From Gemmatimonas phototrophica (GTDB taxonomy: Bacteria; Gemmatimonadota; Gemmatimonadetes; Gemmatimonadales; Gemmatimonadaceae): a DNA stretch of 64,000 bases. Position 1 is the stretch's first letter; each line of letters begins with the position of its first letter. Shown here in pieces: positions 32,094 through 40,765 of this stretch. The notes under the pieces are model-generated. The model made no database searches, was not told where the DNA came from, and saw only the letters and a list, made by a program, of their open reading frames with translations. The stretch is taken from positions 2,356,001 through 2,420,000 of the forward strand of contig NZ_CP011454.1 of assembly GCF_000695095.2 (NCBI RefSeq). Reading direction: 5' to 3'. Both the position numbers and the translations under genes were made by a program.

Positions 32094-35000
32094 CGGGAAG
32101 CCTGCTCGAGTGCCGCCAAGCGGGCGGCTACGTCACGGAAGTTGATATCGGTCGCGTACACGCGCTGAAAATAGCTACGGGCCTCGTCCCTGCGCTGCAG
32201 GGCTTCGCACGAATATGCGAGAAGATAGAGGACTCCAACGCGCTGGTCATCATCCAGTCCGGGTTCGTGGAGCGCCCGGGACAGGACCGTCGCGGCGACC
32301 TGGAATCTCCCCTGCTCCACGAAACATTGCCCCAAAGCCTCGTACGCCGGTAGCCGGTGCGCACGACTTCTAAGCGCCTTCTGGAATTCGGCGATCGCGT
32401 CGTCGAGCAGTCCCATCTCCTTGTATGCCACCCCAAGGTCGTAGTGACTCTCGAAATCGTCCTCACCCAATGAACGCGAGACCCCCTCCTTAAAGTGCCT
32501 GAGCAGGGAATCAAAATCCGCCTGTTCGTCGCCACTGATGGCCGGCTCCCGCATGCGCATGCGGGTATCCACCGGCTTGTCATCATCACGTAGCCAGTCG
32601 GCGAGATCCACGAAGCTATCGTCGGGCCGTGCGGCTACTGCCGGGGGGGGCGGAGGCGGCGCGGCGGGGCCGAGGGCCTCGCGCGCTCGGTCGTCGTAGG
32701 GGTCAATTTCGAGCACCCGAGCATAAACGGCGCGGGCGCGACCCTCCTCGGCCATACGAACCAGAGCATCGGCCAGATCCAGATAGGCCAGCCGCAACCG
32801 CTGCTGGTCATTGCTGCGGACGGCCAGCTCCACCCGTTTTTGGTGGTACGGGACCCGGTCAGGGCTCACATGCACCAGTTCGTCGGCAATATCCGAGGCC
32901 GCCACGAATTCGCCGTCATTCACCAGCCCGGTCTGGGCCGTTTCCAGCTCCGCCAGCGCCGCGTCTCGCTCGCCCGCCTCGAACAGCGCCTCGGCCAGTC
33001 GCCGGCGCAGCAGCCAATTCTTCGGCAGCCGGGCCACCGCTGCGCGGAGCGCATCCCGTCGGGAGGACGCCACACTGGTTGCCGCTTCAGCCACGGCAGC
33101 AATAGGCAAGGCAGGCGTGACGCTCACCGGTCGGCGAGGCACCTCGTCGGCACCGGCGTCCTCGTCCTCAACGGCTTCGGGGTCGAAGATCGTCTCGGCC
33201 GCATCATCATCGACGTCGAAGGTATCGTCTATACCGACGACCGGCTCCTCAGATCCCCTCCCGGCGGCCGATGCCAACGGCCATGACGCCGGCGCTTGCC
33301 GATCCGCGGCGCCGGCGGCCGCATCTGCGGGTTCGGTGGCGACCGCCTCCACCGACAGGGGCGTGTCGCGCAGAGCGCTCAGCGCGTCAGCGACTGCCGA
33401 GTCGGTGTCGGGAGCCGGCGAAGACGTCGAGACGGAGAGCCCCGCGTCAACAATGGCGTCGTCCAGCAGGAGAGGGGGGAGCTCGCCTGGCAGAATGAAA
33501 TCGTGCGGATCCAACCGGAACGGCGGCCGGTACGGCTCCAGCTGCTCTTCCACCTCATCGATTACGTCGTCGATGTGGGCCAGAACCGCTGCCGGCGGGA
33601 CCTCCGTCAGCACCACGGCCGTGTCGATGACTAGCTCTTCTTCCTCGACTTCCTCTTCTGTGGACGTGATTGCTGGCGCCACGATCTCCGACTGCAGCAT
33701 CGGCATCGGCACGATGGGCGTAAGCACCATCGGCAGGACCGGGATCTCTTCCGCTTTCGCCGCGTCTTCAGCCAGCTCCACCAATTCCCGACCCGCCGCA
33801 ATGGCGGCATCGAGCTCCGGGACTGATTCTACCTCCAGTGGCTCGATCGAGAGATCGTGGACATCGATCTCGGCGTCCTCAACAAAGGCCGGCACGTAGG
33901 CTGGTGTCTCGGTGTAGATCGCCCGGGCCACCCCCTGGTCGTTCGCCGAATCCTCGTAATCTTCGATGACAGCGTCATCGAGATGGGGAAGGTCCGGTTC
34001 GTTATCGGGGGGAAGGATCCACGTCACATCGGTGGCGTGAAGAGACGGATCCACATCCAGCACCGGGCTCAGCACCTCGTCGGGGGCAAAGCCCTCCAGC
34101 ACGGGCGTGCCCTCTAGGTCTGCGAACTCGCCATTGGCCTCCAGCCCCTCAAGCGCTGGTACCGCACGATTCGCCATGGGCGTGGGGGCCGCGCGGTCAA
34201 CAAACGGCTCCACCAACGGCTCCACCAACGGCTCCACCCACGGCTCGGATTGGACCGACAACGCGTCGATCACCGGTGCGTCAAGCTCAAGCGGCAATGC
34301 CATGGCGGACGAGTCGGCCATGGTTGGATCGACCGCAGCGGGTTCCAGCTCCACGCCCGTCTCTGGCGTGACCGGATCGACGACATCGACGGGAGCGAGG
34401 TCAGCGAGCGCCGGGGCCGGTTCGACCGTGGGCTCCAGCCCTTCCATGGTAACGATCAGCGCCGCCGACAACGGCGTAATTACCGAGGCGGTGGGCACCA
34501 CCGTTTGTGACACCGGGGTCGGAATCTTTGCCGTTCTGGCCGGCGTGCGCCGTGACGCCTCGCCGTAGTCCACATCGAGGAACACCAGGTCCTGGGACTT
34601 CTGGTCACGCACCACCGTGTTGGACGCCGGCGTGGGCTGCCGGTCGGAGCGGAGCGGTGTCTTGCGGCGCGGAAGGGCAATCCCTGAGCGTGCCGCAAGG
34701 TCATCGACCATGGTGCGCACGTCGTTGAGCTCCGGCATGAGATCGAGCACTTCCGCCAGCGCCCGGATCCCCTCCTCAATTCGCCCATCCTGCTGCATGC
34801 GGGTGGCGTATTCGAGGAAGTTCCGGGTGGCATCTCCGCGGAGTCCCTTTCGCGCCGAGATGCGTCCGAGCGTGAAGTACACGTTGGCCCGCCCCGGTGC
34901 ATTCCGCAGGATCTTGTTGCAGAGGGCAATGGCGTTGTTGAAGAGGCCGGACGTGGCGTAGTGCTCTACCGCCCGCTCGTAGTACGTGATGGCGTCGGGG

Positions 35001-35176
35001 ACGCGCCCCTGCCGGAGCGCGAGGTCGCCCACCTTGTTGTAGAGGGCAACGTCTACGTCCTCGCCAGCCGACTCGCTCTCCTCAATGGCCTTGACGTACG
35101 AGGCAATGGCGCGGTCGATCTGCTTGAGCTGCTCGAACTCAGCCGCCTTCTTCCGATACTTCGCGGCGTTGGACAT
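32090..35176 (-). CDS. Giant TPR protein with long acidic linker (1028 aa)
   Basis: 1028 residues. N-terminal TPRs at about 5-170 (RKKAAEFEQLKQIDRAIASYVKAIEES, LYNKVGDLALRQGRVPDAITYYERAVEHY, NNAIALCNKILRNAPGRANVYFTLGRISARKG, EEGIRALAEVLDLMPEL). A highly acidic Val/Pro/Glu-rich, probably disordered region covers about 190-720. C-terminal TPRs occupy about 730-1028 (NWLLRRRLAEALFEAGERDAALAELETAQ, DLADALVRMAEEGRARAVYARVLEIDPYDD, LGVAYKEMGLLDDAIAEFQKALRS, YEALGQCFVEQGRFQVAATVLSRAL). There is no signal peptide. It is the first gene of the operon with polyprenyl synthase, DUF4321-like and tatA. Function unknown; adaptor or scaffold is an inference. Confidence 0.87.
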   Translation of the reverse strand: MSNAAKYRKKAAEFEQLKQIDRAIASYVKAIEESESAGEDVDVALYNKVGDLALRQGRVPDAITYYERAVEHYATSGLFNNAIALCNKILRNAPGRANVYFTLGRISARKGLRGDATRNFLEYATRMQQDGRIEEGIRALAEVLDLMPELNDVRTMVDDLAARSGIALPRRKTPLRSDRQPTPASNTVVRDQKSQDLVFLDVDYGEASRRTPARTAKIPTPVSQTVVPTASVITPLSAALIVTMEGLEPTVEPAPALADLAPVDVVDPVTPETGVELEPAAVDPTMADSSAMALPLELDAPVIDALSVQSEPWVEPLVEPLVEPFVDRAAPTPMANRAVPALEGLEANGEFADLEGTPVLEGFAPDEVLSPVLDVDPSLHATDVTWILPPDNEPDLPHLDDAVIEDYEDSANDQGVARAIYTETPAYVPAFVEDAEIDVHDLSIEPLEVESVPELDAAIAAGRELVELAEDAAKAEEIPVLPMVLTPIVPMPMLQSEIVAPAITSTEEEVEEEELVIDTAVVLTEVPPAAVLAHIDDVIDEVEEQLEPYRPPFRLDPHDFILPGELPPLLLDDAIVDAGLSVSTSSPAPDTDSAVADALSALRDTPLSVEAVATEPADAAAGAADRQAPASWPLASAAGRGSEEPVVGIDDTFDVDDDAAETIFDPEAVEDEDAGADEVPRRPVSVTPALPIAAVAEAATSVASSRRDALRAAVARLPKNWLLRRRLAEALFEAGERDAALAELETAQTGLVNDGEFVAASDIADELVHVSPDRVPYHQKRVELAVRSNDQQRLRLAYLDLADALVRMAEEGRARAVYARVLEIDPYDDRAREALGPAAPPPPPPAVAARPDDSFVDLADWLRDDDKPVDTRMRMREPAISGDEQADFDSLLRHFKEGVSRSLGEDDFESHYDLGVAYKEMGLLDDAIAEFQKALRSRAHRLPAYEALGQCFVEQGRFQVAATVLSRALHEPGLDDDQRVGVLYLLAYSCEALQRRDEARSYFQRVYATDINFRDVAARLAALEQASR
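34203..34238. repeat. Three perfect 12-bp tandem repeats inside the giant TPR gene
   Basis: The unit AACGGCTCCACC occurs three times without change and encodes VEPLVEPLVEPF on the minus strand. The unit sequence differs from that in the other TPR gene, but unit length and copy number are identical. Confidence 0.9.
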
Positions 35177-35252
35177 GAATTCGGGGCAAGCTCCAGAAAG
35201 CAGGAAAGTTCACAGCCGGAAATGGCCGCAGCGACACCAAGCTATCTACGGC

Positions 35253-36530
35253 TCAACCTGTCACGTGACAAGCACGTCCGCCGCGCCACGACCCGATACA
35301 GAGACGCTCGCCAAACCAGTAAGGCAACGCTCGGTAGTCCTCTACGGCGTGGACCGCGATATCGGCCTTATATCCCGGGGCAAGCTGTCCGGTTTCCCCC
35401 GCCAGCCCCAGCGCGGCCGCACCATTCACCGTTGCAGCGACCCACGCTTCAGCGGCGGACATCCGCAATTCACTGACAGCGAGCGTCAACACCAGCGGAA
35501 AGGCCTGCAACGGCGATGTCCCGGGGTTGAAGTCGCTGGCCAAGGCAACGGCCGCCCCCGCCTCCATCAAGGCGCGTACGGGCGCCTGGCGCCCCGTCCC
35601 AAGGAACAACATCGTCGCCGGCAGGACAGTCGCGACCGTGTCGCTGGCGGCCAGCGCCGCCACACCGGCTGGCGACACCGCCGCCAGGTGGTCCACGCTC
35701 ACTGCGCCCAGCTCCACCCCTAGCGCCGCCGCCCCGCCGTCGTGCAACTCGTCCGCATGCATCTTGGGGCGCAGCCCCAGAGGCTTGCCGGCGTTTAACA
35801 CCAGCCGCGTTTCCTCGGCGTTGAACACTCCGGGCTCGCAAAAAATGTCGGCGAACGTCGCCAGCCCTTCCGAGGCCACCTGCGGGAAAATGTCCCGGGT
35901 GATGGTCTCGATCCATGCCGCACGCCCATCGGTGCGCTCGCGATACTCCAGGGGGATCTCGTGGGCCGCTAGACAGGTGGCCACGACGCGCATGGGGCCT
36001 TCCGCCGCTAGGCGGGCAATGACCCGCAGCGTCCGCAACTCATCGTGGGGGGTGAGACCGTACCCGGATTTGATTTCGATGGTCGTCACACCCCCGGCGG
36101 CGATGCGGGCTAGTCGGGGACCAGCCAAGGCATACAACTCCTCATCGGACCGTGCGCGCAGATCGCGCACCGAACTGTGAATTCCGCCACCGCGCCTAGC
36201 GATTTCCATGTACGGCACACCGGTGGCGCGCAGTTCGTGCTCGCTGAATCGCGCGGCGCCAAAGACCGCATGGGTGTGTGAATCCACGAATCCGGGGGCC
36301 AGTAGCCCCCGCTGGCAATCGACCTCCGCGGCGTTGGGAATCTGACGACGCAACGCGTCATCTGACGCCGTGGCGACAATGCGATCCCCCTGCACCGCCA
36401 CCCCCAGCCCGGCATGTACGCCGGCCGCCTGCATTTCGATGCCACGGCGGGCCCGCCCGGGGCCGGCACACGTGATGGTCTGGGCCGCGTTGACGAACAG
36501 CGTCGTGGGGTGCGCGTGGAGAGAGGTCAT
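35253..36530 (-). CDS. hutI: Imidazolonepropionase
   Basis: 425 residues. Amidohydrolase metal motif VDSHTHAVFG; substrate-pocket sequence GGGIHSSVRDLRARSDEEL; EIKSGYGLTPHDELR; later ligands in KMHADELHDGG and SDFNPGTSP. It opens the imidazolone ring to give N-formimino-L-glutamate, the third step of histidine breakdown. It is last in the hut cluster, 15 nt after the radical SAM gene. The fourth-step enzyme (HutG or HutF) is not in the window. A 12-bp palindrome TGTCACGTGACA overlaps its final codons. Confidence 0.97.
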   Translation of the reverse strand: MTSLHAHPTTLFVNAAQTITCAGPGRARRGIEMQAAGVHAGLGVAVQGDRIVATASDDALRRQIPNAAEVDCQRGLLAPGFVDSHTHAVFGAARFSEHELRATGVPYMEIARRGGGIHSSVRDLRARSDEELYALAGPRLARIAAGGVTTIEIKSGYGLTPHDELRTLRVIARLAAEGPMRVVATCLAAHEIPLEYRERTDGRAAWIETITRDIFPQVASEGLATFADIFCEPGVFNAEETRLVLNAGKPLGLRPKMHADELHDGGAAALGVELGAVSVDHLAAVSPAGVAALAASDTVATVLPATMLFLGTGRQAPVRALMEAGAAVALASDFNPGTSPLQAFPLVLTLAVSELRMSAAEAWVAATVNGAAALGLAGETGQLAPGYKADIAVHAVEDYRALPYWFGERLCIGSWRGGRACHVTG

Positions 36531-36545
36531 GGCAACCGTGCGTCG

Positions 36546-37538
36546 CTACTCGGTGGGAGTGACTGTAGCCATGACGTCCCGTACGCGGGACGCGAGGCGC
36601 AAGGGAGCCTGTGCCTCACCTCGGCAGGCGTAGAAACAGGCGTTGCAGTTGATGGGCTCATACCCCCGGTACGAATCCCACGGGCCGTCCGGCTTGAAGT
36701 CGGGACACCGCCGTACCTGCCCCTGCGGGTCAATGTGAATGGTGGTGGACCCGCTGTGACAAGGCTCGTTCATTTCGCCGCGGACATAGCGCGGGATCTG
36801 TTCGAGATAGTAATCAGAGTTGGTAATGACGCCGGCGCGCTTGCGCTTGTAGGCGAGCAACGCGTCGACCACGCGCTGGACTTCGGCCGGATCGATCGCC
36901 TGCAGCACGTGCTCTTCGTTGCCATTCTTGAGCGCGGTGTAGACGGAGAAATTCACCCCTCCACCCATGGCGGCCGCCTTCTCCACAATAGGGAGAATCT
37001 GATCGAGATTGTCGTTCTTGATCACGGTATTGAAGCGCACGCCGCCAATGCCGGCCTTCCGCATACGCGGCACGAGATCGAGAATCTTTTCGGTCAACCC
37101 CGGAATACCGCGCGCCGTGTCATGTCGACCATCGAGATAGTCGAGGGAGATATTGAATTGGTCCACCCCTGCATCCCACAGCGACTGCGCCCGCTCGAGG
37201 GAGAGCATGCCGGCGTGCGTAATGAGCTGCACATAGGTGTAGCGTACGGAGCTGCGGACGGCACGCACAATGTCTTCAAGATCACGCCGCAATGTGGGCT
37301 CGCCACCGGTGAACGTGACCAGCATGGGACTGAAGTGCTTCGCGATCTGCGCGAAGTTGGCCCATTCCCGTTGCTTCTCGCTGGCCGGCGTCTGCCAGTA
37401 GTCGCAAAACCCACAACGCGCATTGCAGCGCATCGTGACTTCAAAGTTCAGCAGGACCGGCCGTCGCCGAAGACGTAACCACGCATACTTGGCCAGAAAG
37501 ATCGGAACATGATACGGCTTATACCGGCTGGACAGCAT
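36546..37538 (-). CDS. Radical SAM protein with SPASM/twitch-like cysteine tail, inside the hut operon
   Basis: 330 residues from ATG 37538 (GGAG 5 nt upstream; the frame runs on to 37652 as antisense shadow of hutU). The 4Fe-4S/SAM motif is CNARCGFC (C38, C42, C45), with GGEPTLR as the SAM-binding strand. The C-terminus has a second cysteine set, C260, C278, C298, C301 and C305, in RRCPD and NCNACFYACRG, suggesting one auxiliary cluster as in twitch/SPASM peptide- or protein-modifying enzymes. The N-terminal YKPYHVPIFLAKYAWLRLRRRP is amphipathic. No histidine-degradation step needs such an enzyme. It sits 10 nt after hutU and 15 nt before hutI. Substrate unknown; no small precursor peptide is evident alongside. 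Confidence 0.88.
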   Translation of the reverse strand: MLSSRYKPYHVPIFLAKYAWLRLRRRPVLLNFEVTMRCNARCGFCDYWQTPASEKQREWANFAQIAKHFSPMLVTFTGGEPTLRRDLEDIVRAVRSSVRYTYVQLITHAGMLSLERAQSLWDAGVDQFNISLDYLDGRHDTARGIPGLTEKILDLVPRMRKAGIGGVRFNTVIKNDNLDQILPIVEKAAAMGGGVNFSVYTALKNGNEEHVLQAIDPAEVQRVVDALLAYKRKRAGVITNSDYYLEQIPRYVRGEMNEPCHSGSTTIHIDPQGQVRRCPDFKPDGPWDSYRGYEPINCNACFYACRGEAQAPLRLASRVRDVMATVTPTE

Positions 37539-37548
37539 CAGGACTCCA

Positions 37549-39210
37549 TCACTGTTCGCGCATGGGCAAGCGAATACCCTCACGCGCTGCCGTGTCCAGC
37601 GCAATCTCGTAGCCCGCGTCGGCGTGGCGCGCCACGCCAATGCCCGGATCATTCGTCAGGACGCGCTCCAGTCGGCGCCGCATGCGCTCGGTTCCATCAG
37701 CGACGATGACCTGCCCGGCGTGCAGCGAATTGCCAATGCCCACGCCACCGCCGTGATGGAACGAGACCCAGCTTGATCCGCTGGCCACATTCAGGAGCGC
37801 GTTGAGGATGGCCCAGTCGGCAATCGCATCGCTGCCGTCCTTCATGGCTTCCGTTTCGCGGAAGGGCGACGCGACGCTGCCTGTATCCAGGTGATCCCGA
37901 CCAATCACAATGGGCGCCGCCACCTCACCGCGCGCCACGAGGTCGTTCAGTGCCAGCGCAAAACGCGCGCGCTCGCCCTGTCCCAGCCAACAGATGCGAG
38001 CCGGCAGTCCCTGAAAAGCAATGCGTTCCTGCGCCAGCGTGATCCACCGCGCGAGCTGCGCGTTGTCCGGAAACATCTCCAGCGCCAGCGCATCGGTGCG
38101 AGCAATGTCGGCCGGGTCGCCGGAGAGGGCGACCCAGCGGAATGGCCCCTTCCCTTCACAGAACAAGGGACGGATATACTCCGGGACAAAGCCCGGAATA
38201 CGAAACGCATCTTCAAGTCCCGCATCGAAGGCGACCGTACGGATGTTGTTGCCGTAGTCGAAGGCCACCGCGCCGCGATCCTGCATGGTGCGCATGGCGC
38301 GCACATGGGCCACGATGCTCGCATCTACCCGTTCGAGGTACGCGGCCGCATCCGCTTCGCGCAGTGTGCGCGCCTCTTCGAGGGAGAGCCCGGACGGGAT
38401 ATATCCCACCAGCGGATCGTGCGCGCTCGTCTGATCGGTCACCACGTCCGGGGTCAGACCACGGCGGACGAGTTCCGGAAGTACGTCGGCGGCGTTGCCG
38501 AGCAACGCCACCGAGAGACCGGCGCCCGCGGTCTGCGCCTCGCGCAGCCAGACCAGGGCCTCGTCCAGCGATGAGGTGCGGCGATCGCAGTAGCGGGTGC
38601 GGATGCGCATATCGATACGACTCGAATCAACCTCCACCGCCAGCACGGCGGCGCCGTGCATGGCCGCGGCGAGCGGTTGTGCGCCACCCATACCGCCCAG
38701 ACCGGCCGTCACCACGAAACGTCCCGCCAGTGTCCCACCAAAATGCCGCGACGCGACCGCGCCGAAGGTTTCGTAGGTCCCCTGCACGATGCCCTGCGAG
38801 CCGATGTAAATCCACGACCCGGCCGTCATCTGTCCGTACATGGTCAGCCCGAGTTTTTCGAGCCGACGGAACTCGCTCCAGGTGGCCCAGCGCCCGACGA
38901 GGTTGGCGTTGGCAATCAACACGCGGGGCGCATCACTATGGGTGCGAAAGACCGCCACCGGCTTGCCACTCTGCACCAGCAGCGTTTCGTCGTCGTTCAA
39001 CGACTCCAGCGTGCGCACGATGGCATCGAACGCGTCCCATGATCGTGCCGCCCGCCCGGTGCCTCCGTAGACCACCAGGTCATCGGGCCGTTCCGCGACA
39101 TCGGGGTCGAGGTTGTTGATGAGCATGCGCAACGCCGCTTCCTGCTCCCATCCCTTGCAGCGCAGCGCTGCCCCACGCGGGGCGCGCACTTGTCGCGGTC
39201 CACTGGTCAT
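37549..39210 (-). CDS. hutU: Urocanate hydratase
   Basis: 553 residues, the usual length. NAD-dependent enzyme with [25 protein letters not shown], the dinucleotide region [20 protein letters not shown], the catalytic-type region [14 protein letters not shown] and the C-terminal [24 protein letters not shown]. It hydrates urocanate to imidazolonepropionate. The start codon shares bases with the hutH stop, so the two are translationally coupled. Confidence 0.98.
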   Translation of the reverse strand: MTSGPRQVRAPRGAALRCKGWEQEAALRMLINNLDPDVAERPDDLVVYGGTGRAARSWDAFDAIVRTLESLNDDETLLVQSGKPVAVFRTHSDAPRVLIANANLVGRWATWSEFRRLEKLGLTMYGQMTAGSWIYIGSQGIVQGTYETFGAVASRHFGGTLAGRFVVTAGLGGMGGAQPLAAAMHGAAVLAVEVDSSRIDMRIRTRYCDRRTSSLDEALVWLREAQTAGAGLSVALLGNAADVLPELVRRGLTPDVVTDQTSAHDPLVGYIPSGLSLEEARTLREADAAAYLERVDASIVAHVRAMRTMQDRGAVAFDYGNNIRTVAFDAGLEDAFRIPGFVPEYIRPLFCEGKGPFRWVALSGDPADIARTDALALEMFPDNAQLARWITLAQERIAFQGLPARICWLGQGERARFALALNDLVARGEVAAPIVIGRDHLDTGSVASPFRETEAMKDGSDAIADWAILNALLNVASGSSWVSFHHGGGVGIGNSLHAGQVIVADGTERMRRRLERVLTNDPGIGVARHADAGYEIALDTAAREGIRLPMREQ

Positions 39211-40727
39211 CAGATCACCACCGACGTCGTCAGGCTGTCAAAGGCTCCGGACGCCATGGCGGCACCAAGCCGGGCAATATCCGGAGCGGGCGACCGATCA
39301 CCACTGGCGGGCGCCACCTGCGCACGCACCAGTGCGTGCGCAGCTTCCACCGCCATGCTGCTCCGCAGCGGCCGGCGATGCTCAAGCGCTTCGGCACCGG
39401 CAATCAGTTCGATCGCCAGCACATGACGCAGGTTTCGCACGGAGCGACGAAGCTTGAGCGCTGCGTTCATCGCCATGGGAACCACATCTTCCTTGTTACC
39501 GTCGGTGGGAATCGAATCCACACTCGCCGGATGCGCCAACAGTTTGCACTCGCTGGCGAGCGCAGCGGCGGTAACCTGTGACATCATGTGCCCCGACTCG
39601 AGGCCGGGGGACGCCGCGAGAAAGGGCGGTAGCCCCTGATTGAAATCGGGGTGCACCAGCCGATCAATACGCCGCTCACTGATGACGGCCAGGTTGGCCG
39701 TAATGATGGCCAGCATATCGCTCGCCATGCCCACGGCCTGTCCGTGAAAATTCCCACCGCTGAGCAATTCGCCGGTGGCGAGCACCAGCGGATTGTCGGT
39801 GGCGGCATTCAGCTCGCGCTCGATGATGTCACGCGTGAAGCGCAGCGCATCCAGCGCAGGGCCATGGACCTGCGGCACGCAGCGCAACGCATATGCGTCC
39901 TGCACCCGCGGATCACCAAAGCGATGCGACTCGCGGATTTCACTCCCCCCCAGGAGCACGCGCAACAGCGCGGCAGATTCTGCCTGCCCCAGTTGGCCGC
40001 GTGCCTCCTGAATCCGGGCGTCAAAGGCGTCGGGCGTTCCAAGCAGCGCCTCCAGTGTCATGGCCGTCGCGACATGGGCAATCCCCCAAAGTCTGATCAG
40101 CTCAGCACACGCCAGCCCGGCCACCGCCGTATGCGCCTGCGTGCCATTGATGAGCGCCAGCCCCTCTTTGGCCGCCAAGGTCACCGGCGTGAGGCCTACC
40201 TCTGTCATGAACACCGAGGCGAGATCTTCCCGATCGCCGAATCGTGCCGGCCCTTCGCCAATGAGCGCCAATGCCAGATGCGCGAGCGGCGCCAGATCCC
40301 CACTGGCCCCCACACTGCCCTGCTCAGGAACGACCGGCCAGATGCCGGTATTCAGCATCCCCAGCAGCGTATCCACCACATCGGGGCGCGCGCCGGCGTA
40401 AGCGGTCGCCAGGACATTGGCCCGCAGCAACATCATGGCCCGCACCTCCCGCTCAGGCAGCGGATCTCCCACGCCAGCGGCATGACTCCGTACCAGATTG
40501 CGCTGCAACGCCGTCAGCTGCTCGAGCGGAATGGTCACCTCGCTCAGCTTGCCGAAGCCGGTATTGATGCCATACACCGGTGCGCCGCGATCCACCGCGC
40601 GATCAACAACCGCACGGGTCTCAACCATGCGCGCACGTGCTTCGGGCGACAGCGAGACGGGACGCCGGGCGTCGGCGACGGCAAGCAGGTCGGTCAGGCG
40701 GAGGGAACGACCGTCAAGATGCAGCAC
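39210..40727 (-). CDS. hutH: Histidine ammonia-lyase
   Basis: 505 residues. The Ala-Ser-Gly triad that cyclises to the MIO electrophile is present at 141-143 ([13 protein letters not shown]). [10 protein letters not shown] (52-61) carries the catalytic Tyr. It deaminates histidine to urocanate and is first in the hut cluster. It begins 38 nt after lptD with no terminator between, so hut expression may partly depend on the envelope operon (inference). No HutC-type regulator is in the window. Confidence 0.97.
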   Translation of the reverse strand: MLHLDGRSLRLTDLLAVADARRPVSLSPEARARMVETRAVVDRAVDRGAPVYGINTGFGKLSEVTIPLEQLTALQRNLVRSHAAGVGDPLPEREVRAMMLLRANVLATAYAGARPDVVDTLLGMLNTGIWPVVPEQGSVGASGDLAPLAHLALALIGEGPARFGDREDLASVFMTEVGLTPVTLAAKEGLALINGTQAHTAVAGLACAELIRLWGIAHVATAMTLEALLGTPDAFDARIQEARGQLGQAESAALLRVLLGGSEIRESHRFGDPRVQDAYALRCVPQVHGPALDALRFTRDIIERELNAATDNPLVLATGELLSGGNFHGQAVGMASDMLAIITANLAVISERRIDRLVHPDFNQGLPPFLAASPGLESGHMMSQVTAAALASECKLLAHPASVDSIPTDGNKEDVVPMAMNAALKLRRSVRNLRHVLAIELIAGAEALEHRRPLRSSMAVEAAHALVRAQVAPASGDRSPAPDIARLGAAMASGAFDSLTTSVVI

Positions 40728-40765
40728 AGGCAGGACTCCCTCGCCCGGAAGGGCGAAGCAGTGCC

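Noticed and set aside
26913-34238. CRISPR-like or mobile repeats
   Set aside because: The tandem 12-mers are contiguous, in frame inside coding genes and have no spacers; no array or leader is present anywhere in the window.
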